This document shows positions 14,290 through 27,185 of a stretch of DNA of 64,000 bases, one piece after another. This DNA comes from Diphasiastrum complanatum. Taxonomy: Eukaryota; Streptophyta; Lycopodiopsida; Lycopodiales; Lycopodiaceae. The stretch's first letter is position 1, and each line of letters starts with the position of its first letter. Both the position numbers and the translations under genes were made by a program. The stretch covers positions 32,561,777-32,625,776 of the forward strand of contig CM055093.1 of assembly GCA_029204225.1 (NCBI GenBank), written 5' to 3'. The notes under the pieces were generated by a model that saw only the letters and a program-made list of their open reading frames with translations, ran no database searches and was not told the origin of the DNA.

Positions 14290-16808
14290 GAAGAAAGTGT
14301 GATAAAGAAAATAAAAAATGACTATGATATGCAGTGGCGGTGTGGAAAGGATGATGACATGACATCTATCATTTCCATTTTAAGGGCGTGCATGGCCTAG
14401 AGTTTCAAAATACAATTTGATAGATTAGTCTTAATGATGGTAGGACCGTTTATAAGATGAAAATAATGAAAAGAAAATAAATCCGTTTTTATATCTAAAG
14501 TGTAAAACATGGGAATAAGTTTAACTTGTCCATCATCTTAAATAGGTGGATACAAAAAGTCTGTAGAAAGATCTTCGAAAGATTCTCAAAAATCAGAGTA
14601 TTGCTTTCATTTCCAAGGCATTGTCCCTATAATGAGGGTGCTAACGGATCATGGCCATGGTGATCGCGGACATCCTTAGTCCACTAAAATCCCAGACCCT
14701 ACGTGTTTAAGAGCTACCCTTATATCTTAAGATATTATCGTTATGTGTTTAGGATACCATCCTTTGAGTCCTAAGAACTTGTCCTTACTCCTTAGGGATT
14801 GGTCCTTTAAGATTAGGACACTACCTTTAAGTTTTAGGACTATGCCTGTAGGCCACAGCATGTAAGTATGTGTCTTTGAGGTCGTGGAACCCTCAATGGG
14901 TGGGGCTAGGCTCTTGGCAGATCATATGGGGTGTAAGAGACTGACACTTGTGATTAACAATCATAGAGCATACAGAAAAAGACCTTGCAATATCAATGCT
15001 CGTCAAATGGATGTGAGGTATCCTCTTTTTAGTTATTTTTCCGTGCTGTATAGAGTGCTTGTGGGGTGCAAGTTATACGCACCGCATTGTTTGATAAGCG
15101 TGGTATTTTTGCCAACCGTCGGGTCTAGGTATTTTGCTAGACAGTACCAACGGCGGGTGTGACTAGTGTGACGCTTTGACCAAGGTGGTGTTTTTCAACC
15201 GCGGATGGTGGACAGCCCGCTCTGGTGTTTCACAGAGGTCGGGTCCAGTTGACACTCTTCATAAATGACAAAAACAAAAAACGCTTCCAAACTTGACATT
15301 TTCTTATTGCTCAGTTCCATCCTAACGAAGTATAAAGTGTATGTATAAAGACGTTTTCTTACTCGTTTATAAAATACAGTTCAATAAAAACTTCAAGTTA
15401 ATGTTAGTAAGGTGCTTGGCTTCAAGACTTCTCTTGGATTCGGCTAGTGATTAGTAGGTCGAAAAAGTAGCGGAAAGTAATTCGTTCTCTAAACAAGGCA
15501 TACGAACTGCATTTTATCATACAATTGCTATAATTTAAAACCATCTCCCTACTTGAGGTCGTACAAAATGGTTCACTACCATAAATGATTTAACTAACCA
15601 AGCCCTACCACCGTTCGCTTGAAGGTAAGAGCAAAAACCCTTCATAAAATTGAGATGAATATAAACGAGAAATTGAGTAAAGTAGAATTTTACAACAAAT
15701 CCACAAATAGCAAGAAAAGTCAAATCATACCTCAGAATGCCGTTAGGTAGCCGTTATGTGTGGATACTCTAGTCATGAATGCCTCCACTTGAGGCCCATT
15801 GCTCTTTATGACATTACCCTTTGTAGTATAAAATCAGAGCCAGGAATGTTGATGCAGTTTTTCCCACTTTGAGCGTGTTGGATTGAGTTGGTGTTAGAAG
15901 AGAAAATGAAGAAAATCAAAATTTGTATAATTTGAACGGTGCAATTGACAAGTTAATGGTTCAGTTGAGAGAAAACTGAACCGAAAGTATGTTAAAAAAA
16001 AAAAAACAGGCCAAGAAAATGTAATGGCTAAAAAATCAACAACCAATCAATCAACAAAAATGAGCATGTGTGATGGTACAAGCAATCATTAACCTCCCAA
16101 CATCTTACAAGTGAAATTATGCAAGCAATCTCTTTCGCCCTTGCATATCAAGCATTCATGATGCTTACTAACAACCCATTACTCCACACAAAACAAGTAA
16201 TCTACTACAAGCTCATTTGAGCAAGCCACAATGAAACCATAATGACAAAGGAAAAACAAACCACATCCACTCAATCAATCCGAATAGTAATCATCCTCAC
16301 ACATTCTAAAACACTCTCACAAGAATCAAGCCACACTCATCACTCACACCCTCAACCAAATACTCAATCCATTCAATTAAACCATTGCAATCTTAACACC
16401 ATACAGACTTTGGATCAAACCCTCATCACCACACTAACATTAGGCATCACCCTTCAACTAGCACTCATCCGACAAACAATCCCCAAGAAACAAGCATCAC
16501 TCATTACTAACTATGGAGTTACTAACATCAAGCAACTAATTACAAGGCACAGCATTGAGCAACATTTAGACACAAAATGAAACTAAACAACAAGAGCAAT
16601 GTCACGATTAGAAATGATAACTCAAAGTTTTTTCAAATTGACTCAGCAAAATGTATATCGATAGACTCTTATAACACTTTAGTATTGCCATGACATTGCG
16701 AACATGTGATTACTATTCTCTACAATTCAATGTCATTAATATTCTCAATGTCTTATTTATGTATCAATCGGATTCCGACTACCTTAATTTTTTTTAATTC
16801 TTTGGCAG
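14290..16808. other. Non-coding, no assigned gene
   Basis: The 14.65-14.85 kb stretch holds loosely repeated 'taagattaggacactacc' and 'ccttta' phrases. The 15.05-15.25 kb stretch is GC-richer with repeated 'ggcgggtg' and 'gtcggg' words. The open frame at 16242-16580 is Thr/Ile/His-rich low complexity and is not believed. A pyrimidine-rich run precedes the splice acceptor at 16801-16808. Confidence 0.5.
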
Positions 16809-17249
16809 AATATATTTCATCCAGATCGAATAGATCCAAGATGGTGGTATGTGATCCAACTTAATGCAAGAAAACGACATGTGTTTGAAAGAAAAGATAT
16901 TGTAACATTGGATACACACGACGAACCACCACGCAATTTTGAGGTTTTGGAAGAACCTAAACCACTCATCCAAGCTCCAAATGATATGGAAATGATGGGA
17001 AAAGAAGATACAATTGCAAATGATGAGATTCCTATGATCGTACAAGGCCAAATTGAGGCCGGTAATTTGAGGCCCCCATGTATGGATAAAATAGAACTAG
17101 AACTAGAAGAAGAGGAGGTTGAATATGAGGGTAGCTCACATTATCAAAGAGACACGATCCGAAATCTACGATTATACTTAGACCTAGATTCAGATGAGTG
17201 TCAAAAGTTGTGTGATGAAGAAAGGACGAGAATGATTTATGATTATTAA
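16809..17249 (+). pseudogene. CACTA-like transposase C-terminal exon
   Basis: A T-rich tract and 'tttggcag' at 16801-16808 form a good 3' splice site. The frame opens at once with 'NIFHPDRIDPRWWYVIQLNA', which resembles the 'VFY..D..D..W.VV' block near the end of CACTA (TNP2-type) transposases. About 110 acidic residues follow (Glu-rich around 17100) before a stop at 17249. No upstream catalytic region is in the window, so it is an orphan exon. A near-identical inverted copy lies at 63415-63758. The family call rests on one motif; an unrelated host exon is the alternative. Confidence 0.45.
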
Positions 17250-17803
17250 TACTTAGATTCACTTGCATTCATTTTTTTAAAAATATTCATTGCAATACTT
17301 TTATGTATACTTCTAACATAGTTCAAGTCGAATGTGGTAATTACAATACCCGAACCTTGCAATTATGTCCTATTTCAGATTGTCACCTCATATTGCCTCC
17401 CTACGACATATAGGTTTTTCCATTCAAGGAAAGATTAGAACCTCACGCCTTTAACGGGAGAAAAGTAAGGGCTACACACCTTCCTAGGATTGAGAATTTT
17501 AAGTACCTGCATTCCACTCTTTCATATTAACTAATTTCTAGTGTATGTGATAAAATACGACATTGCTTTTAAAAAATGAAAGTGATAAATTACTTTTGAC
17601 TTTTTTACTACGTTGGGTAACATATTCAAATAATCAAAAAAATGAAACAATACAAACTCGCCGATAAGCTCGAAGCTTGAGTGCAAGCTTGTTCACTCTT
17701 ACAATGCTTCCTCTCTTTCCTTTTCTTTGAATATCTTTGTCACATACACAAGCAATTCAAAAATATCAGTCTATTACACATTGAATTATTATTGCAAGCT
17801 TCA

Positions 17804-17807
<4 letters not shown>
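17250..17807 (+). other. 3' flank of the CACTA-like exon, duplicated elsewhere
   Basis: Non-coding. The whole stretch recurs in inverted orientation at about 62865-63415 with few differences, including 'ctcgccgataagctcgaagc' near 17657. No other function is seen. Confidence 0.7.
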
Positions 17808-19130
<1,323 letters not shown>

Positions 19131-19159
19131 AAATTACAATTTAAGATTCATTTACCATC

Positions 19160-19257
19160 AAACACTATCTATTCAACCACTTAACACTTAATACTATCTA
19201 TTTAAACACTTAACACTATCTATTCAAACACTTAACACTATTCATTCAAACATTTAT
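19160..19257. repeat. Short tandem repeat, about 22-base unit
   Basis: 'Acactatctattcaaacact' is repeated four times with small changes. The same words occur in the spacers of the preceding array, so it is probably an eroded part of it. Confidence 0.75.
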
Positions 19258-19874
19258 CTGTCCTCTCTTCACTTTCTTTCACAAAAACAAACAAACAAAC
19301 TTTATCTTTAAAAAAAAAAACAAAACATGAACTCCAAAAACTCCAAAAGATTTCAATGTCATTAAGCACTAATCTCAAAGCATCAAAAGCATGAATTGAT
19401 CTTCAAGAATTGCAATAATCGCTCTAAGACGCCTTCAATTGCTCCAACCTGCACAAAACGAAGTGAGAAGGAAGGCGCTGGATCGCTCGTGAATTCGAAA
19501 AGATGAAACAGACATCGGATTTTGACATTCTCCAAACACGTCGAAATCTGATGTTCATGTCAGTCCAGGCCCGGACGTCAAAAGCTAGATGTCGTGGACA
19601 AGTTTTTGGATTGTTGACATGGACGTTGGAATTTGACGTCCGTCGGACTCTAACGTCCATGTCAAATGACATGTAATTTTTTTTTTCGAAGAATGCCACG
19701 CCATATCCACGTCAAGATGTCGGATTTTGACATGTCGGATTCCGACATGCACTTTAAAAATTGGTTGCTACCACAATTTCTCAATCACCGGACTTCCGGT
19801 TTTTAATTTTTTTACCAGAATATCAGATTTTGACATGTCAAATTTCGACAAATTATAAATTTTTTGAACATCCG
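19258..19874. other. Non-coding with repeated 'tcggattttgacatg' words
   Basis: 'Tcggattttgaca' and close variants occur at about 19513, 19729 and 19824, and related 'gacatg/catgtc' words elsewhere, giving local inverted repeats. It may be LTR-like sequence of an unknown family. No gene is supported. Confidence 0.4.
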
Positions 19875-20002
19875 TCGGATGCCCACGACGAAATCTACGT
19901 GATATGTTATTGTGGACCTTCATCTTGAACTTCCAGAGATGGTAGTTATCACCATAAAGTTTGTCGATCAATGATGAACTAGAATACGGATTTGGCACGC
20001 AG
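19875..20002 (-). pseudogene. copia gag start, fragment
   Basis: On the minus strand 'SSSSLIDKLYGDNYHLWKFKMK' type sequence matches the copia A gag start at 4240-4300. It is cut upstream by a gypsy LTR piece at 20003, and the downstream sequence loses similarity. Confidence 0.75.
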
Positions 20003-20076
20003 GGTGCCAAATCCCTCTCACTTATTAACTAGGGTTAGGATTGCCTCGGGATCTACAAACTCTCCAACAGAGTTTG
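20003..20076 (-). repeat. gypsy G LTR 5' end, first duplicate
   Basis: On the minus strand it starts TGTTGGAG at 20076 and matches the first 70 or so bases of the LTR at 10312. It joins copia gag on both sides. Confidence 0.8.
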
Positions 20077-20348
20077 TCGATCAGAGATGAATTAGAAGAC
20101 AGATCCATTCTGGTTTGAGCAAGATCGTTGGTAAAAACAACGATATCAGAATATTGTTGGTTGTACGCTTTCTAGAACGATGTCTTGGTTGAAAAAAGAC
20201 CGATAATTAGCAATAGAAATGCAGATTACTGAACTACCCGCTCTGATATCATTTTATAAAATGATGGTAATGGCAGCAGAAGCTTGAGCGAGGGCGGTGT
20301 AGGATCGAAAGCACGACAATTAGCAGCAGTTTAATCAAGATGAAGCAT
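20077..20348 (-). mobile_element. copia gag start, leader, PBS and LTR end, first duplicate
   Basis: On the minus strand an LTR tail ('cgccctcgctcaagcttctg') is followed by a PBS-like 'tgatatcagagcgggt' near 20243-20258, a leader, and the gag start up to 'gatcgacaaactc'. It corresponds to 20745-21000 in the second duplicate. Confidence 0.75.
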
Positions 20349-20744
20349 TCATAAATCTATTTCATAAGAGAACCAATCTGCTTTATTGAAATGAAGATAT
20401 GTACATGTGTAGGACACTCGGGTTGGTCCCTTCTTATAGTAGAGAGGAGTACCCTAGCCTCTGAATCCTATTGGTCCATTTCTGCCTCCCTAATTATTCA
20501 AATTTAAAAAAGAGTGAGAACCCATTCAAATTGGAGGAAAACCCAACTTTATTCATTAACTTGACATTTAGATCATGCATAATTAAAAGTCCCGCAAAAA
20601 GACCCAAAGTCCTTTTATTGACTTTCTAATTAATCAAATCTCTATTTGATCATCAAGTTGGACTTACACACGCAGGGTGCCAAATCCCTCTCACTTATTA
20701 ACTAGGCTTAGGGTTGTCTCGGGATCCGCAAACCCTCCAACAGA
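20349..20744 (-). repeat. gypsy G LTR, 3'-truncated
   Basis: On the minus strand it runs from TGTTGGAGG at 20744 through about 395 LTR positions, ending near the conserved 'aataaagcagattggttctc' block. It is joined to copia LTR sequence at 20348. Confidence 0.85.
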
Positions 20745-20926
20745 GTATGTCAATAAGAGATGAACTAGAAGACGGATCCATTCTGGTTCGAGCGAGATCG
20801 TTGGTAGAAACAACGATATTGGAATGTTGTTGGTTGTGCGCTTTCTAGAACGATGTCTTGATTGAAAAAAGACTGATAATCAGCAATAGAAATGTAGATT
20901 ACTAAAATGCCCGTTTTGATGCCATG
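20745..20926 (-). mobile_element. copia gag start and leader, second duplicate
   Basis: It repeats 20077-20256, including the same junction to the gypsy LTR start. The PBS is diverged ('tggcatcaaaacgggc' near 20910-20925). Confidence 0.75.
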
Positions 20927-21354
20927 TGGTAATGGCAGCGGAGGCTTGAGCGAGGGCGGTGTAGGATCGGAAGCACGACAATTAGCAAAATATTAATCAA
21001 GATGAAGCATTCAATATAAATGCACAATAGAATAATAGAGTAGTGTAGACAAATTTGCACTTTGATTACTATTAACAATGAGTACAATAGCTTGAAGTGA
21101 TAACTTCAGCTTGATCGTTGAGCGTGATAACGCTGACAATAGAATATTTAGAATTGAGAGATTCAATAGTTAATCCTATGTTGATCGTTCTGATTGATAT
21201 AATACAAGTATCTTCTACTTGCTAAATATCTAACTAACATTAAATGCTATCTGCTACATTTATTACAGCCGTTGTTGAATGTACAAAGTAGGCGGACTGT
21301 CAACGCTGCGTCATTGGGTCGGGATTTCTGACTGACAATATTGCATTTTACAAT
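20927..21354 (-). repeat. copia LTR, minus strand
   Basis: It is bounded on the PBS side at about 20927. On the other side 'tgtaaaatgcaatattgtca' at 21354 gives a TG start. Its PBS-proximal 70 bases recur at 20257-20348. The outer boundary is inferred. Confidence 0.5.
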
Positions 21355-21605
21355 GTATCAAGAAATATATAAAGGGTCGAAAAATATACACTGGGTCTAA
21401 AATATACTCTGGGTCGATTTTTTTCTGTTGAAAATTTAGACTCGATTCGATCTGATCTAGGTTCAGAAAAGTTACATCCCCGATCCGATCGAAAAAGTTA
21501 GACCCGATCCGAGGATCCGATTCAGGGTCGAAAAATCGTTCTTTTTTCTAGTTTTTGTACAGCTTTCAAGATGCTCATTATTGAATGAATTTGAGGTTGA
21601 GCACT
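21355..21605. other. Non-coding, repeated 'gggtcgaaaaat' and 'gatccgat' words
   Basis: Short direct repeats of 'gggtc' with A/T spacers and of 'gatccgat' lie at 21375-21535. No gene is seen. Confidence 0.5.
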
Positions 21606-22055
21606 TGAAATCCAACAAATATTATTGTTCTTCTAATCTATGTGGATGATATCATTTTGAGTGGAGGCAACCATCAAAATATTGATGATATCAAGATTGC
21701 ACTCAAAAAGGAGTTTGAGGTGTATGATCTTGGTCTTTTGCATAAAATCTTGGGAATAGAGGTATTTAGAACTTCTCAATCTAATTTCATATGTCAAGAG
21801 AAGTATGCTAATTCTATTCTAAAAAGATTTCATATGCTAGATGCTAAATCTTGTGATATACCTATGGAGTCAAATGTAAAGCTCACTATAAGAGGTAATG
21901 AAAGATCCTTCAAAGACATTACTCTCTATAGGAAGCTAGTTGGCTCACTCGTATATCTAGCCATCACAAGACCTGATCTTAGCTATTATGATGGTAGATT
22001 AAGTCAATTTATGCAAAATCCTAGTATGGAGCATTGGAAACTGTGTACGATATAA
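21606..22055 (+). pseudogene. copia reverse transcriptase C-terminal fragment
   Basis: 'VLLIYVDDIILSG' holds the catalytic YVDD. 'FEVYDLGLLHKILGIEV', 'FICQEKYANSILKRF' and 'LYRKLVGSLVYLAITRPDLSY' follow in the copia order. The frame is open for about 150 codons and stops after 'HWKL', just where RNase H would start. It is truncated at both ends, and the flanks are unrelated. Confidence 0.92.
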
Positions 22056-22945
22056 AACATTACTAATCGATGAAATCATGATGTAATTTTCCAATTTTTT
22101 ACTTCTTCTCAAACAAAATCATCTAAAATCGTATTTAAAAAAACAAAATTACATATACAATCAATCACGAATTATGTTGTCTAATACAACAAAATTATAA
22201 TCATCAACAAACCTTATCAATTTGTTGTAACTTTTAAATGTCTATTCAAAACTACCAACAAACTAATGGCAAACTTTTAATTATACAATACAAACTTATA
22301 AAGATCATGAACATAATTTAAAATCAAAATATAAATCCATTGCACAAAATAATTTTTCACATATTATTAAATTTTATTTTTAACTTACATGTTTCAAATA
22401 TGGATGAAATAAATCATTCATCATTTACTGGAATATTGCAGGTGCAATTGTTAACTCGAAAGGTAACAATAGAAAATCATAACGAACAAAATATTTCAAA
22501 TATCTAATTTTATGTCCGTCATTTGGATGCTTATATGATGGTACCTTGTCCTTATATAGATATTGAAGGACTTCAACTTCTGCAAATTCAAATGACTAGT
22601 AGTAGCAAGCACTGCACGTACGGAAAAGCTGCACAGATGGCTTAAATCAGAACGATGCCGTTCTTCAGCTTCTGTACTGCATGCATATATTCTCTACTTT
22701 TTCATAATTTGTCAATGAATGCATATCTTTGTCTGTTTCTCTTAATAAGAGAGACTGTTTCTGCATGCCGATCCAATTTTAATTGGTGGCTCTTCAATGC
22801 CTGCCATTGGAATGGAACATGCGAAAAGCACAACTAGAAAATGTAAAATTTCATGATTAGACGTCTGCAACACAAGTTCGTGCGTGCGAGAGAGATGGAT
22901 AAGTTAAACTGTTAAGAAACAGAAAAATAAAGACAATATTAATAC
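22056..22945. other. Intergenic, no gene seen
   Basis: AT-rich sequence between the copia fragment and the stop codon of the gene at 22946. The part near 22600-22945 is the likely 3' untranslated and downstream region of that minus-strand gene. No clear polyadenylation signal was assigned. Confidence 0.5.
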
Positions 22946-23815
22946 CTAGTCGTACGGACGGCGGTCATCCGAAATACGTGCCTGTTGTACAGCACTCGAA
23001 TTTCGTGGCAGATTGAAGGTCGAGGCTCTGTAAGAGGCTGAGGCTGCTCTTTTGAAATTGTGTTCGACTAAGTTGCCCATTATGCGTCCCTCCACGGCTT
23101 CCATCTCCTTTTTGAGCCTCTGCTTCTCTTCATCATCCACCTCAGGCAAGCGTTGGCATGCTAGCAACACCCTCTTGGTTGTGGATTTCGCATATTCCCA
23201 GCAATTCATATTTGTCGCGCGATAGTCCGCGGGATGGTCTTCCAGGACATCAAAAAGATACTCCAGCCCAATTTTCTTCCCCTTGCATTCAATTGCAAAC
23301 AACCGGAAATATTTTGCCAGCTTATCTTCGTTGTATGTTTTGTCCACACTGATAATGATTCCAATTTTGTCGCCGTTACCAGCTTTCTCAGCTGTCACAT
23401 ATATTATGGGATGCACGTTAGTATGAAGCTCAAATACCAGGAAGTCGTGATTGATTAATCGCTTCTTCTTCACTTGATCTTCATCCGCCTCGAGATTCCT
23501 GTCATTGCCTGAGAAATTTGCTGACAGCTGACGCATGTTTCCAGAAAGCTGCGTTACGGATGAGAGTTCTGACTGGCAATAGTGTATCTTTTCAAGAGTC
23601 AAGGACGGATCATTGCGCAGTTGGTTGTAGGTCTTCCTGCCCAGCTCCAACGACACAATGTTGTGAACCTTTCCTGCCAAAGTCTTCGATGCTCCCGGGG
23701 AGGTCACTCCGACGGAACTGCCCACCATCGCAACTTTCGTAGCATAGCTCTTGGCTGCTGCTTTGCGGCTGGAGGTTTTGGTACTATCGGAGATGGATTT
23801 CGAGAGAAAATCCAT
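22946..23815 (-). CDS. Unknown protein, 289 aa, duplicated gene copy 1
   Basis: An intact frame of 289 codons. The ATG at 23815 (MDFLSK) is chosen because the paralogue at 28394 starts at the same place (MDNLSK), and the open frame upstream has no ATG in copy 1. I do not recognise the family. Residues 1-50 are Ser/Lys/Ala-rich with a small-residue hydrophobic stretch. Residues 50-125 look helical. Residues 130-235 look globular, with 'NHDFLVFELH' and 'MNCWEYAKS'. The C-terminal 60 residues are charged and helical. The ordered His and Cys could suit a permuted papain-like fold (LRAT/PPPDE type); this is a guess. A basic tail follows. GC content is higher than the surroundings, as expected of a real gene. 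It lacks three residues (in-frame 9-base deletion near 23421) that copy 2 has. Confidence 0.75.
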   Translation of the reverse strand: MDFLSKSISDSTKTSSRKAAAKSYATKVAMVGSSVGVTSPGASKTLAGKVHNIVSLELGRKTYNQLRNDPSLTLEKIHYCQSELSSVTQLSGNMRQLSANFSGNDRNLEADEDQVKKKRLINHDFLVFELHTNVHPIIYVTAEKAGNGDKIGIIISVDKTYNEDKLAKYFRLFAIECKGKKIGLEYLFDVLEDHPADYRATNMNCWEYAKSTTKRVLLACQRLPEVDDEEKQRLKKEMEAVEGRIMGNLVEHNFKRAASASYRASTFNLPRNSSAVQQARISDDRRPYD

Positions 23816-24145
23816 GGAGCTTTGTGAGTCAGTGAGTGAGGGCAGGCAGCAAAATGGAGAGGGAGTGAGCGATACGTATGTATTGCCCAACTCAGATCCA
23901 CCTGAAACATGATGTCACTCTCACTGTGCTTTCACTTTTAGTCATCACGACTTATAGCTAGCTTAGCTTGTAGTTGCAACCCTACTTGAACTTTATAGAA
24001 TTTCTTGATTTTTTGATGGCTTTTACTAATAAGAAGGCATATATGCCTGTATGAAAAATAGTCAAGACATTTTATGATGTCATTTCTTAAGAAAACTTGC
24101 CGATTCCATTTCTATAGTTTGCAATTTTTTCCGAGCACTACTCTT
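23816..24145 (-). promoter_or_regulatory. Upstream region of duplicated gene copy 1
   Basis: It shares 'cctgaaacatgat' (23899-23911) with the upstream region of copy 2 (28416-28428), but copy 2 lacks about 60-70 bases between this block and the ATG. The block is probably 5' untranslated or promoter sequence. No TATA box was assigned. Confidence 0.35.
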
Positions 24146-24146
24146 G

Positions 24147-24177
<31 letters not shown>
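24146..24177. repeat. (TA)n microsatellite
   Basis: About 15 TA units with one interruption near the start. Confidence 0.95.
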
Positions 24178-24181
<4 letters not shown>

Positions 24182-24382
24182 TTATCTATTAGGTAGTTTT
24201 CTAAGGTATTTTTTACATAGCAAAAGTGTTAATTGTTGTTTGTTAACATAATTTTACTTTCACATTAAAGAACCCGACCTGAATAAATGTTATTCTACAC
24301 ATGAAATATAGGGGATGTAACATTTTAGGATTTAGGGATTCAAAAAAATGTTTATGAAAATAATGTATAAATTTGGTGGGTA

Positions 24383-24710
24383 GATGACAAAGTCTTACAT
24401 GCCACCTTCATATAAGATTAGATATTCAGCCATAATTGCTTCATATAAGATAACAAAGTATTACATGCCACCTTCATATATAAGATTATATTTTCAGCCA
24501 TAATTGATTCATATAAGATGACAAAGTCTTACATGCCACCTTCATATAAGATTAGATTTTCAGCCATAATTGCTTCATATAAGATAACAAACTATTATAT
24601 GCCACCTTCATATATAAGATTATATTTTCAGCCATAATTGATTCATATAAGATGACAAAGTCTTACATGCCACCTTCATATAAGATTAGATTTTCAGCCA
24701 TAATTGCTTT
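24383..24710. repeat. Minisatellite, five units of 66-68 bases in A-B-A-B-A order
   Basis: Each unit has the form 'gatgacaaagtcttacatgc' + 'caccttcatataagattaga' + 'cagccataattg'. Odd units (66 bases, 'gatgacaaagtc' and 'ttgc') and even units (68 bases, 'gataacaaa' and 'ttga') alternate, giving a higher-order period of about 134 bases. Odd units are nearly identical to each other, as are even units. Confidence 0.93.
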
Positions 24711-26972
24711 TAAAATTGAGTTCTAGAGGGAAATAATGTAAAGACTTGGTGAGTACACACCAAAGTTAGCAATGTTGAATAATGAAGCATTTTTTCCATA
24801 ACATGCTACTTTCAAGAGAGTACATGGCAAGCAATCAATCTTGACTAGTAAGCCATGCTTGGGAAGCCTCCCTCAAGTCTCCCCTCAATATCTTATATCT
24901 TTCAGGGGATGCTGGTTTTTTTTATGCCTTCTAAAACCTTAAACTCAAAAATGTTGCCTTTTGAAATCCTACAACTATCAAAAGCTGTCACTGATTAGCG
25001 ATTTTTTTTTAAAATAAAAGCATGTATTAAACTATTTTAGTTTGCTAAACTGCACCCGTCATGATTAAAAATCTCCAAAATTTACAAAGATTGTTAGAAT
25101 CCCTATTTTTTTTCCCGAGCATCAACCTAGCCCCCGCTCCAACAATAAATTTCAAGGTACATCACGATGTTATAAAGTTATAAAGTAGCCACATATTGGC
25201 TTACATGTAACTTTTATCCAAAATTGTGCAAAAATCAAGCACCCACAAAATAGGACTTTCCCATTTCAAAACTTTACATGGTTTATTGAATTATATGATG
25301 ATCTACATGATCTTTAGTATGTCATTATGCACATATTTGTGCAAATAGAGGGGCCCCACCTATTACGGTGAATGGTTTGGGACCATCTTAAATGATTGTC
25401 ACAAGATTTATCAATACATTTGCAATTTTCTTTTCCCTTCCATCTGCACTGCACATAATAAACAATCCTTATAAGTCTACTCTTTATAAATAGGTACATA
25501 ACTACCTTTGTAAGGACACTCTATGCTTGATGATTCTCACCACATCCAAAACTCTTCAGTAGACCTAACATCACATCATTTCATGATTGAGATTTATATA
25601 GTGGGCACATAGAGGCTTCAGACCCATCTGCAAAAGAACATGGGATCCCAAAATCATTTGTCATTTAAAGACTTTCTAGGCTTTTCCTGACCAAAGGTTT
25701 GAACTTGTTCAACTGCTAAGAAATTAGTTGGTCTTATCTAGCGATTCATTTTCAGACCTTGTGGTCTTATTATTAGGGCAGGTGCTACATTGTTAGGTTC
25801 TAGTAAGGTCAGACATTATTGCACTCCTTGTTGTGATAATGGTTGTTGGTCACTAGTACTTTGAAATTGTTGTTGTTGCGATTGTCGAGAAAATACATCT
25901 CTTGAATCTCTACAAGAGACTGTAGAATAAACAAAAAATGTCTATCTTATGCAAAAATGAATACTAAATATTGGTATTCATGAATGCCATTCAAGAACTG
26001 GCATACTTTAAACCCATAAACAAATCTATGAATTGGCAATGTAAACCGAGCTTTAACAAAGAGATAGATTGATATATGCACAAAGAACATAAACCCAAAT
26101 GATAATCAAAAGCTACACTCAGATTGTGTGATGAAAATGCAAACTGACTATTTGATTATAAGTCAATTGTGCATAAAGAAATTCGATCTATTTAATGTCA
26201 ATAAACTTTCAATCACTCAAGTCACGCAAGACTGTGTACAATGTAGTTTTCTATCTCGATCATATGTCTCTATCACCATATATCTTGATCTTGATTTGAT
26301 GATTACAAGATGGTCTATTTTAAAAAAATTTCTAATGGTGGCCCGCAATCAACAATCACTATTGGTAAAATATATAACCAAAGAAATGATTTGAAAGTGA
26401 CATTAACTCAATTTTTATCTGCTACGGGTCAAAATGCCGATTTTGCACTTGCCCATTTTTATCCATGTCAATGCTAATTTTAACTTAGTTGATTTCAATT
26501 TTATCAATCTTTATTTTGACCTAATTAAAGAGCAATAGTCACATTGGCTTTGGGCTGTAACGTATCTTTTGTCAAGGCTCTCTGCTCACGCGGTTCTCCA
26601 GCCAAGGCTTTCAGCACCTGCTTTTGGGGCTATAGGATGAAGGTCCTCCTGCATATTCAAGCCATCATTTAACAGCAGCCTCCTGACTACTTCAACACTC
26701 AAAAGATCAGTGTGGATCAATTCTAGAAGTCTCAATATGATTCATTAATGGACTCATGAGACTTAGCACAACAATCCAAGGTGTAATTAAAGCCAAATTC
26801 TTAACAACATCTACATAAGTGATGCTCAAATAAGCCATAATCAAACTCCTACAGAAAAATGGAAGAAACTAATTTATCTCATAGATCAAAGGCCCTGCCA
26901 CAAAAGTTCAACGGTCTTTTCAGATAGGGGTTTCACAAAACAAGGAGAACATAGTGTAGCTTCTTCACATAT
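24711..26972. other. Non-coding, nothing assigned
   Basis: AT-rich sequence with scattered short open frames of no recognisable content. The 26530-26720 part is slightly GC-richer. No repeats shared with the rest of the window were noticed. Confidence 0.5.
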
Positions 26973-27185
26973 TTGGTCCAAGCAACACCCCATGAGATCT
27001 ACACTTCAGATTTGATTAATAGCCTCTTTTCTGCATTGAAACCCAAGCCTTGGAAGCTTTTAAGGGGAGATGTATTTGCTACCTGTATACATCTTGGGCT
27101 CCAACAAGATAACTTTGGTGAACAAGCAATGAGAGCGTTTGTAATAAATTTTGTGAATAGACTCAAGCAAGAAAGAGCAATGTAG
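26973..27185 (+). pseudogene. Exon-like fragment of an unrecognised gene
   Basis: About 70 codons read like a real helical protein ('SDLINSLFSALKPKPWKLLR', then 'FATCIHLGLQQDNFGEQAM') and stop at 27185. The family is not recognised. The upstream start is not an ATG, so it is more likely an exon or gene fragment than a whole gene. No neighbouring exon could be joined. Confidence 0.3.

Noticed and set aside
16242-16580. 112-residue Thr/Ile/His-rich open frame
   Set aside because: Low-complexity composition from CA- and AT-rich DNA, no motif and no support from repeats or neighbours.
23158-23827. Plus-strand frames opposite the duplicated gene, repeated at 27728-28406
   Set aside because: They mirror a conserved minus-strand coding region and exist in both copies only because the DNA is duplicated.
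24383-24710. Possible CRISPR-like array of regular repeats
   Set aside because: Units are contiguous without unique spacers and the genome is eukaryotic; it is a minisatellite.
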